Shown: in pieces, positions 47,447 to 59,865 of the stretch
Position numbering within the stretch: position 1 is the stretch's first letter
Layout: each line of letters starts with the position of its first letter
Source of the DNA: Pyxicephalus adspersus
Taxonomy: Eukaryota > Chordata > Amphibia > Anura > Pyxicephalidae
Direction of reading: 5' to 3'
DNA length: 64,000 nucleotides
Assembly (NCBI RefSeq): GCF_032062135.1
Contig: NC_092860.1
Span: 67,576,236-67,640,235 of the forward strand
The notes under the pieces: generated by a model
Databases searched by the model: none
What the model saw: only the letters and a program-made list of their open reading frames with translations
What the model was told of the DNA's origin: nothing
Made by a program: the position numbers and the translations under genes

Positions 47447-48487
47447 TGAATGAAATGTGAGGGTTGAGGGTTTTGGATGGCAATGAAACCCTTTCATGCT
47501 TTCATTATTGAAAGCCTGACACTAAAGTGCCTTTATAGTGGGCTACTAACAAAGAAAATGCATACATACGTAACAATACCAGAGTGCTGAAAGTGTGTTG
47601 TCATCCTGTCACTCACCTTTCCAACATTACACAGACATGGCTGATGTTTTCACCATCAGAATACCTGCCCTGAAACATACTATGCAGCAATCACTGGCAA
47701 TAAAAGTGAGTTTTCACATGGTAATGCGATAAGATTGGTAGCACAAAGATGAAACACAGTATAAATATGATATAATAAAGGGCAACAGTGTATAATACAA
47801 TGATACAATATGACATCAAATATAATATAGTAAGAGTCTACATCCATTTTAATGAGATGTTATGACTATTTAACCCTATCACATTGTTTTTGCTACAGCA
47901 TATTCCCATTGACTGAGACTTCAATAAGTCTTATCCATGTAAATATGACATTTAGCTTTGCCAGGCATAGTGCGCAAGATTGCAAGTGCCCAATCGCCCT
48001 CCTTGTGTTTTTCCAATGGAATTCTTACAGCATTGTTTGGATGACATAAGAAAACTAGCATGTGTGTAAAATGACACTTAAAATTATATTGCAAATATGA
48101 TAAACAGCTTTCTTGTAGTAACTATATCACTTGTATATAGAATAAATGAATAATAAAGTGGTGTTGCCATCAACTAAAAAAACCTTATGTTATTTTTTTT
48201 AAATAACCCAATTTAATACATAATTAACTGTATTCAGTTTTATTTAAGTGTTCAGGGGAGCAAAGAGTTAATATTTTTTCTGGGTTTTTTTTTTATCATG
48301 TACTTTTTTTTCAATTGATTTGTTGTTTTGTTTGTTTTTATTGCCCTTCATAACAAAAATGTAAATTAGGAAAAAATGTCTATTTTTCCTATTCCAAACT
48401 TTGATATGATTTGAATGAGAAATGTAATTTTTGCAATGACAACTGTTTAAATTGATTATGCAACTTGCATTCAGAATGTACAGTCTT
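47447..48487. other. Unassigned AT-rich non-coding sequence
   Basis: No gene, RNA gene or recognisable repeat is visible beyond the local repeat of the GGGTTTTGGATGGCAATGAA motif near 47468. Confidence 0.5.
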
Positions 48488-48770
48488 AAGCTACGTACAC
48501 ACTTGCAATGGTTGTCATCCAAAAAATGGCTCAGGGCTGATATCGGATGAGAATCTAGCGTGTGTACAGCGCCGATCATCCGTTGTCCGAACAATGACGA
48601 TGGAGGATGAACAATCGTAATGGAAGTGAAGGGGTGCTGCTCCGTTGTTCTCCCCCTCCCCTCTTCATAGACCAGAATGGTGCTGTATGTACAGCACTTG
48701 TTCATGCATCGTGCAGTCCTTAGTCATTGATCCTTTCCAACGACAATTATAGCACGTGTGTACCCAGCTT
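48488..48770. repeat. Palindromic MITE of the AAGCTACGTACACAC type
   Basis: AAGCTACGTACACACTTGCA at the left and GCACGTGTGTACCCAGCTT at the right are inverted termini of a 283-bp element. Further inside, TGGTTGTCATCC pairs loosely with the AACGACAATTA side. It is a non-coding, CpG-containing MITE of a kind I recall from frogs. No target duplication is clear. Confidence 0.7.
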
Positions 48771-49057
48771 TGGTCTCTTTCAGGGCCTGTGTGACAAATT
48801 ATAGAATACAATGTATACTTTTTATTTACAGTAAAACTAAAATTTTATTTAAAATGAAAACTGGTTAAAACATTTTTTTTAAATCTTGTTTTCTAAAAAT
48901 GGCATTGAAAATAAAATTATTATTTTAGAACCCATTATTGCCAAAAGAAAACTTAGTTTGTCCCCTCAAAAACCAAACATACCAATCTTTATGTAACAAG
49001 CCTAAAGTGGAAATGTAAAAAAATTCCCTGGTCTATCATATACAGGAACAAATGCTA
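48771..49057. other. Unassigned AT-rich non-coding sequence
   Basis: Nothing recognisable. Confidence 0.5.
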
Positions 49058-49134
49058 CAAAACAAGCTGTCTATTTCTTAATAAAATGCTTTATACCCAT
49101 CTCATCACCTGAGCTGCAGAACCCCACAATCTTG
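49058..49134. repeat. 77-bp duplicated segment, copy 2
   Basis: Exact direct-orientation match to 47370-47446. Flanking bases differ on both sides, and this copy lacks the left hairpin arm found beside copy 1. Confidence 0.95.
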
Positions 49135-52100
49135 AGGAAATGTTCTTGTTGAAAAAGCTGCAATGGACACTTCTGGGAATGTTAGGTGCCTGCACACCCT
49201 AATGCACCCCTACATCACTACAAGACATTTAATGATGAAGCCACGGGCAAAAGGAACCACCTGGTGTGTTGGATGCCAAACAGACCTTGCCAAGAATGTC
49301 ATCATCATCTCGAGATGTTGGCATTCTTCAGTGAGACCATAAAACATCAAGCATTTTATTTACAGGAAGTGCTGATTATTATTTTTTTTGCAGTACGCGT
49401 TTAGTGTGCTACTACAAGATAATAAGGTATAAAAGATAATTGATAAACAGCTTTCCAAACCCCACTTACATGTTTGAGTCACAAAATACATTTACTTTTA
49501 TCTTTGCATACAAAAAATTCCTAGAGATTTGTGCTAAACAAATAAATGCCAAATAAAATGTTTTCTGGTTCAAACTGTCTGGTTGGCAATCAATCTGATA
49601 TTTAAAACACATGGTCTTGGATGATTGTCCACCAGAAAATGTTGCTGAATCTCAAAATCACTGCTTTATACATAAATTGTTAACAATATACATACCACAT
49701 GGCATGGCATCTCTGATGCAGAGTTTTTTTTAACTTTGTGCAGGTGTATTTCTTTTAAGTATATTCATGGGGTATGGCATGCTACATGTTATGAATCAGG
49801 ACTCCAAACTTTCTGTGATCAGATTCTTTGAAGCTTGATGTCTTCATGATACTTACACTCTTACATCCAACTTGTACATATTTTACACTGCCACAGCGAT
49901 CCCAGAAAAAATGGCCTGTGTTGTACACATGGATGTCTGTCTAGTGTTTATATTGCTCAAATCAACCTTGGAGTCCTTTATACACAGAAGTTCTTGGTTA
50001 TGATCTGGCTTACATTTGTTCCACTCTACTTTCTAGAAATGAAACTCCCTCCCCACTAAGGCAGTGTGACGTGGCTTCTGTATGGCAGAAAATGGATCAG
50101 TTCAGATAAAGAAGAACTTTACTGGTTTATTGTACATTTTTCATAAACAGTGAAACCAATTTGTGTAGTACTTTCATTCAATCCTATATAGTATAAAGAA
50201 CATTAGATTGATGTTTATGAGTCTGGTATAAAATTGTTCATGGAAAACACCCAGACACGAAGATTTATTTATAAGATGGGTATGAAACACAGGCACAGTA
50301 CTCCTTATCATGCTTGATGGTTTTGTTTATGCCAATACTTAACAGGAATATGTGCAGATATGTACTAATATTTGTTAAAGAGTGAAACAGTGGTCCACTA
50401 TCAAAGTTCTGCTTTGTGTGTGCATACATAGTACATTCTGTATGTTAACTTTTGCTCAAAACCCATTTTTAAAGCTACATACTGACATTTCGAGTTATTT
50501 CAAAACCTCTAAGCATGTTATTGGCATCAAAATTGTTGGGGTGAGGTGGTTAGGGGGCTTGTGGAGACATGTGAGTGAAAAAATGATTAAAAATCATATT
50601 TTCCCAAGGTAAACTTTATCTAAAAGTGTTTCTAAATTAGAAGAAAGTGTTTAATTTACATATACTGTAAAAGTGTGGGCGAAAGCACTGCTTTTATGTC
50701 TATTACATTGATGCACATTGCTAGCACTGGTTGAAGTAAGGAAGCTGATGTAGTATGCAAAGTTTTCCGGCATCTATCAGGTTTCATAAAGTCCTTCCTT
50801 AACGTATTTCGTAATACCTAAAACATAGCTGAAACTCCAGGTTACGTTTTATTGACTTTTTACACTGTGTAGTATTTAAAACCCAGTAACTCATTCTTTT
50901 TTTTTTCTAAAAATCAAAGAAAAAATTTGCACCTGAAAGACTTCAAGTAATTTAAACTAATGCATAGGCCTGAAAAGCTGTTTTATTTTCCTTTCTATAG
51001 CAATTTACATGATTGTACTCACTTGAGTCGCTGCCCTGTTATAATTATGTTTAGCCTGAGCACGATGAAGCCACTCTAATCAACTTCAAATTACAACAAT
51101 ATGCTCTGTTAAAAGCCTAGTCAAAGCAAAATAAAAGATTTTGTATGGTACTTTCATGTCAGAAAATGAGACAGAGTTAGCAATAACATAGCTTTGCTAT
51201 GAAGTATTCCAACCTGCCTAATATATCCTACATAAAACATAGCTAAGCATGTAAGTATTCTTTCACATGAAAAATAAAGTTGTATGCAGGGAAGCAACTA
51301 ATATTCTACATATAAATAATGTGAAAGTATCAAAAAATATCAAAATCAAATATCCATTACACAATAGAAGATTTGGCAGAGCTGTGCCTTGTTTGAAAAG
51401 TTGTAACATTTCATCAATCTGCATTGGAAACGTTCATAATATACGTCTTGTAAAGGTTGTCTCAGTTATGTTTACTACATGTGAAAATCGGTGAGTAAAA
51501 AATTGTGTGCCTATTGTCCCTGGTACAAATGTGATGTTCTTTTGTCCATTTACTGCAGGTAATGCATTTGTGTTGTTAGCAGGCCAGGATTTATTTTGTT
51601 GTCTTGGTAAATAAAAATGTAATCATTTAATAAAATTTAAAATAAAAATGTAAAGATTCTGCTCAACACCTGTTTGAGGCAGGTCTTCAAAAATGGGATA
51701 TGTCCCAAAGAACTGGCGTTCAATGAGAATGAGCATTGAATTCTTCAGTACCCCCAGGAATGTGCCTTAATAATACCATCTGGGGGCTATGAAGCAATTT
51801 TTTGACCTTGTAATGCATTGTAAACAGTACTGCAATATAAGTGATTTTTTCAATATATTTATAAGTTCGGATATCATCAAGCAACTTCAGTCATGTGAAA
51901 AAAAAGGACAACTTATTTTATTTTCCAAGGACGTCTTAAAATTAGGTAAGTACGACCTCAAACGAACAACACATGACATATTACAATATATATTTATATA
52001 TAACAATATATATATATTTATGTCAATACTTATTTACAAAAGAATAAATCAAATGCAGAAGTAGTGTGGTAAAAAATGTACTACAACTTTACTAGTTCCA

Positions 52101-52183
52101 TAATAAAATAGGAGGATAAGTAGCAGCCAGGTTCTTTTATTCAAATGCCTTAGACTAACTGTTCATCTGCAGCTGTGACCACC
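49135..52183. other. Unassigned AT-rich non-coding sequence
   Basis: No gene, RNA gene or recognisable repeat is visible. Confidence 0.55.
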
Positions 52184-52393
52184 TCCTAATAAAGCTCTCC
52201 AAGGCTGGAAGATATACTTCATGAGTGCACCTGGGTCATCCAGTAAACCTGGAATAGATTTATTTTTCGATTTGTTAGCAAATGTTTTCAATATTGCACC
52301 AGATCTATTTAAGGTTTGCTGGATAACCAAGGTACACTGATAAAAGTGTACCTTCTTCAGCCTTGGCGAGGAAGGCTTTATTAAATAAGGATC
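52184..52393. repeat. Palindromic MITE, diverged copy
   Basis: AATAAAGCTCTCCAAGGCTGG on the left pairs with CAGCCTTGGCGAGGAAGGCTTTATT on the right. The internal blocks CCTGGAATAGATTTA, TTGTTAGCAAATGTTTTCAA and GGTTTGCTGGATAACC follow the family order. The extreme ends (GGCCTGATTT) have been lost or altered. Confidence 0.7.
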
Positions 52394-53616
52394 ACTATTC
52401 GAAGTCCCCCCACATTTTTCAGAGTTTTCCATCATTTCCTGGGTCAGTAAAGAATAGAAGAAAACTTTTTCAAAATAGGGTAAGTTAGAAAAAATAAAAG
52501 CATAATAAGTCTTCAAATGAATTAAAAAGAAAAAAAAAGTTTTCAGGACTTCGGAGAGCTCCAGTCAACACATCCTCCGACATGAGTTAATTTTTTGTTT
52601 TATCCATACCCCTATCAAGTACTTAGATAATATCAGGGAACTGAACAGATCACTGTATATTTAAGTTTTTGAACTCCAGACCTATATGTAAATCAAAGAA
52701 ACCTTGATGGAATTCTGTTGGAGTAGTGTAGTTTTGCTTCATTTCCTACATTTCTGGCGATGTTGTTAACATTAGGCTAAAATTATATCCTCAGACTGTA
52801 TGGATTATGCATATTGACAAAATTATTTTTTATTCTGTCAAATTCTCTGATATTTTCACAGGAATATTTTTCTGCCTTTTTCTGCCTTCTTTCAGCAGTA
52901 GTACATAAATCCTCTATACTAAGTCATTGCACTTGCGTCAGAAATTAATACATGGAAATGTTTAACACATGAAAACACACATGAAACACATCAGCAAGAA
53001 TGGCACAATAAGTTAAGATTGAGTACTCTGAAATACATGTATTTCCTTATGTCAGAAAAAAACGGAAATTACACCACAGCACATAATAAAATACAAACTA
53101 GAACTGGATTTTGTTATATGGAAAATATGTGATGGCAAAAGTTTGGCACTAGAAAATCCATCATTAGATTTCCTGATAAAGAATAAAGACACCAAATGCA
53201 TAACATATATAAAGCCAATGGAATGATTTGATTATGAATATGCAGGTGTATTGTTGAATTGATGAGTCCTCAAACTGAGCTGAAAAATGAAAGCATACTC
53301 CCATAGTAATTACATTATGCGTATGCGTTGCCCATGTAGGCATTAATGGCTGTGACAATGTACATATTGGTAATTTACTTACATATGTGGTTTGCCTAGC
53401 AGCACAGGATTTAGCTTATGAATGTATATCAGCTACATGGTTGTATTCCTAGATGAAAATGGGGGTTCTGTTTTAATCCTTTTTACATTATATATCAATT
53501 TTCATACATTTTTAATGTGGAAACAATGCAGCATGAAGTGCACAACAATATAAATAACAGACTATAAAATATGAGTTTTCTATCGAAACCTAGAAATAAA
53601 AATTACTATATCTGTC
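52394..53616. other. Unassigned AT-rich non-coding sequence
   Basis: No gene, RNA gene or recognisable repeat is visible. Confidence 0.55.
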
Positions 53617-53626
53617 TATATATATA

Positions 53627-53672
<46 letters not shown>
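53617..53672. repeat. (TA)n microsatellite
   Basis: A TA array of about 55 bp lies immediately left of the truncated CpG-rich element. Confidence 0.95.
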
Positions 53673-53675
<3 letters not shown>

Positions 53676-53677
53676 AT

Positions 53678-53813
53678 CAGTAAAAAGCTGTCGGATAAGC
53701 GCGGCTCCGTGCGCGAGCTTTTCCGGTTGTTGAATAGCGCAATCGCGCGCGATTCCGGATCGCTAATACGAATGCGCGACCGATAATCCGATTTTGCTTG
53801 ATGAATCAGGGGC
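53678..53813 (-). mobile_element. Truncated copy of the CpG-rich TIR element
   Basis: Read on the minus strand it matches 3489-3619 closely: GCCCCTGATTCATCAAGC, ATCGGATTATCGGTCGCGCA, then AGCTCGCGCACGGAGCCGCG and GACAGCTTTTTACTG. The similarity then stops at the TA-rich side. The intact terminus (GGGGC at 53813) abuts Tc1 transposase sequence. Confidence 0.85.
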
Positions 53814-54360
53814 AATGACCTAAAACATACAGCCAAAGCAACCCAGGAGTTTATTTTTAGAGCAAAGAAGTGGAATATTCTTGAATGGCCAAGTCAGTCA
53901 CCTTATCTGAACCCAGTTGAGCCTGCATTTCACTTGTTGAAGACTAAACTTTGGACAGAAAGATCCACAAACAAACAGCAACTGAAAGCCGCTGCAGTAA
54001 AGGTCTGGCAGAGCATTAAATAGAAAGGAAACCCAGCATCTGGTGATGTCCATGAGTTCAAGACTACAGGCTGCCATTGCCAACAAAGGGTTTTCAACCA
54101 AGAATTAAAAATGAACATTTTATTTTCAGCTTTTTAATTTGTCCAATTACTTTTGAGCCCCTGAAATGAAGTGGTTGTGTTAAAAAAGGATTTAGTTGCT
54201 CACATTTTCATGCAATCTTTTTGTTCAACCTACTGAATTAAAACTGAAAGTCTGCAGTTCAACTGCATCTGAGTTGTTTCATTTAAGGTTAATTGTGGTA
54301 CTGTACAGAACCAAAATTAGAAAAAAGTTGTCTCAGTCCTAATATTTATGGACCTAACTG
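53814..54360 (+). mobile_element. 3' half of a Tc1-like transposon with transposase C-terminus
   Basis: The frame from 53814 reads NDLKHTAKATQEFIF, then LEWPSQSPYLNPVE, and continues to TAG at 54021-54023, about 69 codons. These are the second-Asp block and the third catalytic (Glu) block of Tc1-type DDE transposases. The catalytic Asp expected just before the Asn is replaced by the end of the CpG-rich element. The 3' terminus is the complement of CAGTTAGGTCCATAAATATT, ending at 54360 and followed by TA, as expected for Tc1. The 5' half is not found to the left. It is a dead fragment, but the remaining frame is open, so it is younger than the copy at 5960. Confidence 0.85.
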
Positions 54361-57300
54361 TATATATATGAGATTTAATTTGGTTCGAAATTTGGTTCAT
54401 CTACATGTGAACCTGCAAAATAAAAAAATAAATCGGGCACAATGGATAAGCTGCTAAATCATTGGGGACAGTTCCTCTTCCTCAAAAGCTCCCATTTTGG
54501 TACGTATATTTTCACATGGGTAATTGGGGAAGAAGATACCTTCATTTACCCATTTGAACAATACATTTATTAGATTTGTAAAACCTATAACAGGCACTAA
54601 TTTGAAATGTCACAATAATGTCTCATGCCTAAGATTTTGGGCATAATCATTTCTATGAATTGGTATAGTATTCTGTAGTTCAATTACCTTCCATAAAACA
54701 CTTTCTTTTATCAGTGCATGGCTCTGGACATGTCCCACAGCCCCTCTCAGTCTAATGTATTTTAGTGTGATAGCAATTATTTCCTTTACCCTCAACAAAT
54801 CCTCAAACCCAAGCAATTTAAAATAGGAGAAGTGCAAGGGATATTTTTTCAGTCCTGCACTGACTTTCTTCAAGGGTATCCAACTATGTAGATGAAGGAT
54901 GGACATGCTTCCAGAGCGTCTGCAAGAAATGAATCACTTTTTTAAGATTAAATAGGGGCTTATGTACAATATGTGCACAAGGCTGAAAGTTGTTACTAAC
55001 TTGACATCTTTATGTATACACTTCATGGCATGTTTCTATTTAATTTCTAAATGTGTTATTTATTACAGCTAAAGTTTAACTTATTCTGCATTTCAACATT
55101 ATGAATTATGGAATACATTATTCAGAAATAAATGGCAATCTAACCAATTCAGTCATTAGGAAACAGTTACCTGATTTTAAAGTATTGCTATTTTCACATC
55201 TTCTAAATGTTCAGATATGTCTAAGTAGGATCTATTTGTCTTTTCCAGGGTATGATTGAAATAACTTCCAGGAAAATAAGAAATATCTTTTTATTGCAAT
55301 CAGTACTGTATATCTTGCAGAACAGTCCTGCAGTCTCACCTGAAAAAGCAAAGATATCTTGTGCTCACAACTGTTTTACATTTGAAATACTCTGTACTGC
55401 TTGGCCTTTGCAGTTGGTCAATAAACTCAATTTAATTCAATTAAACAATAATCTGAAGGAATGGATAACCCAAACCACAGTAAGAGCTGTTAAGGACAGC
55501 TGACAAATCAATACAAATCAATACAGCTACACTGTGGCTTGCTCAGGTGGGCCATGTATTATTTAGTACTCTGTTCTAGAACACCATGCACAGCTTTAGA
55601 ACCTGCCCCAATTCTGTAATTTATTTGATTTTTTTATCTTCTAAAAGAAAATATAAAGCACCCCAGTTGTATTATGGCATGAATATATAACCCCATTACA
55701 GTGTCAAGCGTCCCTACAAATTAGCAGTAACTGAATAACAATGTAGGCTTTGGGTAAACTTCACTGGGGTCTTTTGCAAAGTTTGGGTTCAATACTCTCG
55801 GTATGTGTGTTTCTACGGTCTTTTACAGGGTACTTATTTTTTGAGGAAAGGGGGGCCAGAAACACCCTTATCTAACAATCTATGTGATGAGTACTGATTG
55901 GATGGTTTGCTGGTGTAAAAGGGGGCAATATCAAGTGTTTGTGACTGTTGATTGTTGAAAGCCCTCATTAATGCTAAGAGATTTTGAACTTGTCTTCCCC
56001 TTTTCTTACTAAAAAGGAAGTAAAGATGTTATACCTGTGTGTGCCTCTTCAGGAAATAGGGCAAATTTTATGAGAAACAGTTTCAATTTTCAAATGCTCT
56101 AGGCAGGGTCTAACTGCTTATAGTTTTTGGGAGACATCTGAAGGCACTTTAAAAAAATCACTGACATTCAGTCATACAAAGATACCCATTAAATGTGAAC
56201 TTTCAGTAGACTAGCCTTATCAGCTTAATGAAAAATAATTTCTCATAATTTCTCATATCTGCCACTATATTTCCAATGTAAAAACTAGCTATGAGTTTTT
56301 TTAGCTGTCCATCTCACATAAGTTTATATACTGTCAGGGTCAATTTTACTTAGTAAATTAACTTAATTGCAGTCAAACTGAGACAATTATCCTGTGAAGG
56401 TAAACGTGTTTTGCTTTCTATGTGGACTGTCTCGCTGAAAAGTTGAAAGGTGGCAGCAAGGGGATAATCAGGTCTAGACTTGACCTTAATGTCAGTAGAG
56501 TGGGGTCCACATGTATATTTGTTTTAAGATCATAACTGCTGTAGAGTCTTTGATAGACATATGGTTTGGCATGTCAAAACTATTATAATTCCAAGAGACT
56601 ATAATAATTTCTGCATCATGCTGAGAGCTTTAGTTGAAAAGAGACTTTTTACTAAATACGGACCACTTTATTTCCAGATTTACTAAATTATGGCACTTTA
56701 AATACAGAACACTGATGTAAAACATTGTATTTGCCTAAACTGTGGCTGTTTATTTTTCTAAAAAAATCACATCAGATTTTGTTAGGTAGATGATACATTC
56801 TCATCAACTTTCCTTGGTCCTCCTCCAAATGTTATTATTCATAAATTGTCAAAGCCTCAAGTTCTAATTAGTCATGTTCTTCAAGTATATTTTTCACACT
56901 TTAGGCCCATCTCAGTCACCTGTCACCACACCTCAGTGATTGGTCTTCAGGTATGATCCCCCATTGCAAATATAAAAATTGTTTCCCCCCCTTCTAATTT
57001 CTTCTTTTCTTATCTTTACTGTGTTTTCTAATCCCCAGAATTGGTACAACTCATCCAAAAATGTAAAAGCTAATTCACATATTTTTATGCAATGAACTTG
57101 AATGAACTCCAAAAGAGTATGTATGAGTTTTTTGGGTGGCAAAAAATATATGACAAGAGATCTGGTTTCAACTCCATACTGCTCTGTACTACATATAGTT
57201 GCCAGTCCACTTAGACCTTGTTTTTCATGGTTCATTTAGTTTAAGTTTAGAAAACCACTGTAGATGCTAAAGCTTTGGATGAAAACAGACTAATTGAGAG

Positions 57301-59787
57301 CTTTCCAAAGATTTAGGTAAAGTTTAAGAGCATATGCTTACTTACATAAGGGAGGAAATCAAATCTAGTTATCTCTGAGGGATTTATGGACAGCTCTCAT
57401 TCTTTGTTACTAATTTGCATTGTACATTATTAGATTCTTCACCACAGGGAAATGCATCTCCTAGAAGTTTAAACTTGTTGCTTTGTGTCTCAGTTTAATA
57501 AATCGTTTCTAAGTTGTCTCCTATTCCAGAGAGTAAAACCAGTCCTTCAGTGAGTGAATGCTACTGTCTACCACAGCACTGAACAGCACAGGCATTTTAT
57601 TGTGTCAGCCTGTGGCTCATCATTTGACATATATGCATACTGCCAGCTTTTTCTTCTTCTGCATTGCTTTTGGAAGCAATACCTTTTGAGCAAACTTGTA
57701 AATATTTGAATCTAGTTGTGAAACACTTATGACTTTTTAATTTTTTTGTAATCAGTCATCACAGAATAGTAGAGTTTATGAATCTTGAGTTCTTTAATTA
57801 ATAAACTGTTATTCTTTGCAGATTAGACATATTCACCTACAAATATTCAGGAAAAACTAAAATTATGAATCAAATTCAACATTGGGAAAATCAGATCCTA
57901 TTTATAAAGCTTTCCAGTGGATTCTGTAGTACCAGATTGTTCCACTAACATATTGCCCATATTGCACTGTACATGGGGGTCCTATTGTTCCTTTGTTTCC
58001 AGACAGCAGGCTGCAGTCTCAGAAATGCAATGCCCAAAAATGCCCCCCCCCCCCCAAAAAAAAGAAATACATTTCTAACATGGGATTGTAAACACTGCTG
58101 GGAAAACGGGCTGTGTAGCCTATATATATTCCTTTTTTTTTAATTGCAAGGGGTTTATTGTAATCCACTGCACAACAGGGAGAAGCAGCACAAGCAAGCA
58201 GTTGATTGTGTTGCAGTACTTATGTGCCAACAAGAAGCATGCTGATATAAAGAACAACATGGCAGAAGTACACTCACCAGTTTGCCATGTCTTCTTTTAC
58301 TGTCCAGTCACAGGGTGGGGAGTTCAAAATAATGTTTTAGGGCTCTACTTATAAACAGGGAATCTGGCATTCCCTTAAACATTCCCTCATTGGAATCTTT
58401 CATGTCGATGTGTTACAATAGCAGTAATTGATTACCACGAGGGGATGGTTGATTTCCTGTTTTGTAAATAGAGCCCTTAGTAATACAGCACAGCAGCAGA
58501 GAAAAATTCACTTCTGCCCGGCTCAACAGGGTTTCACTGTCTGGCAGTTGTGTGACACTTACAACTGGATGGACAAAAATATAAATTGACAGATTGCTTA
58601 CTACATATATAAGATGTGACTGTATTAAAGCTTTGTGTGGGTGCCAAAATATTTGTCTCTCAGGAATTTGTGGCTCTTTCATTGCAATGTTGCAATATTA
58701 CATTTTTTGCTGGATATAGAAGCTGTAGATTGGCATGTACTTAAATATATGAGCTACAGTGCCATCCAGATTATTCTCTGCTTTATCACTGCTTCATCCA
58801 AATGTACCTCCATCACTCACTGTGGGTGTTATGTATATTGTAGGCCCTCAACTAAAAAGGTACTCTTACATCATTTAGTTTCATTAAATGTGCACATCTT
58901 TTTAAAGTATACATCGCATTGTAGTTGTAGTGTTCGGCTTTAAATTCAAGGGATGGGTGTACAGCTATGTTCAATAAATAGGAAATAATTACATAGATTA
59001 CAGCAGTGCATTTGCTTTACAGGTCCAAAGTGGCAACTCAAAAATATAAACAGTCCTAACTGACCATAGTGGAAACTTTAACCCTCCACAAGCAAAAATG
59101 GGATAAAATAATTATATTTACATTTTTGAAAATGTCACTGTACTGCTTTAGAATATTAGCCAGTTATGGAGTTATCATTTGTCTACACTGAACCTTGTTT
59201 AAGGTAGTTTACAATGCAATATTCCTAGGTTTAGATTATAAGTTTAATTACTAAAATCTTTATTTTTTATTATGTTAAAAGTAATGGTTCTAAAATGAAA
59301 TCTTAGGCACACCACTTACTGCCTTGAACCTTTATGTACCAATTTAATTATGTTAATATATATCAAACTGGCAGAACTTAGTATGCACATTAGACAAAGG
59401 TGAAACCTGTCAATCAAGTAATTTCAAATACAAGTATGCAAAATTATAGGTGGTTGCTAAAAAGCCAGCAACTTGTTTATTTTTATTTATGGTTTTATGT
59501 ATCTGACCTGGTAATTTCTCCCTCTTTCGGAAGCTAACCCTGATCTGCAATGATTTATTACTCTGAATCTAGGGAAGAGTACATTATCCAGAATGTTTTG
59601 TACTTTCTGTTGTACACATTTGTGCTGTGTTTATTAGTCCATGTGCTTGATGTAGTTTGTTTGAAAACAACACAGTTGCGCTGGCCCCAAATTGCTTAAT
59701 TAGTAAACTGACACCTAAATCTAATTAATTCCAAATCGACAAATCTACCCAAATGCAGTAAACATACAGGTTACTGACATTCTGACT
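54361..59787. other. Unassigned AT-rich non-coding sequence
   Basis: No gene is established. An open frame at 55252-55503 lies between an acceptor-like TTTGTCTTTTCCAG ending at 55248 and a donor-like GTAAGA at 55480, but its product is not recognisable. A run of 13 C's lies at 58043-58055. A stretch at 59460-59760 has little repeat character and several TAATTA-type sites. Confidence 0.5.
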
Positions 59788-59865
59788 TGTTATTATTATC
59801 AAGTATTTATATAGTGCCAACATATTACACAGCGCTTTACAAAGTCCATTGTCATATCATTGTCA
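59788..59865 (-). repeat. (ATT)n-linked dispersed repeat, subfamily B
   Basis: TTGTTATTATTATC is followed by AAGTATTTATATAGTGCCAA, CATATTACACAGCGCTTTAC and AAAGTCCATTGTCAT. Its distal part groups with the copy at 43703. Confidence 0.6.

Noticed and set aside
48268..48705. A 145-codon minus-strand frame
   Set aside because: Its middle is the palindromic MITE at 48488-48770 and the rest is low-complexity Lys/Asn sequence.
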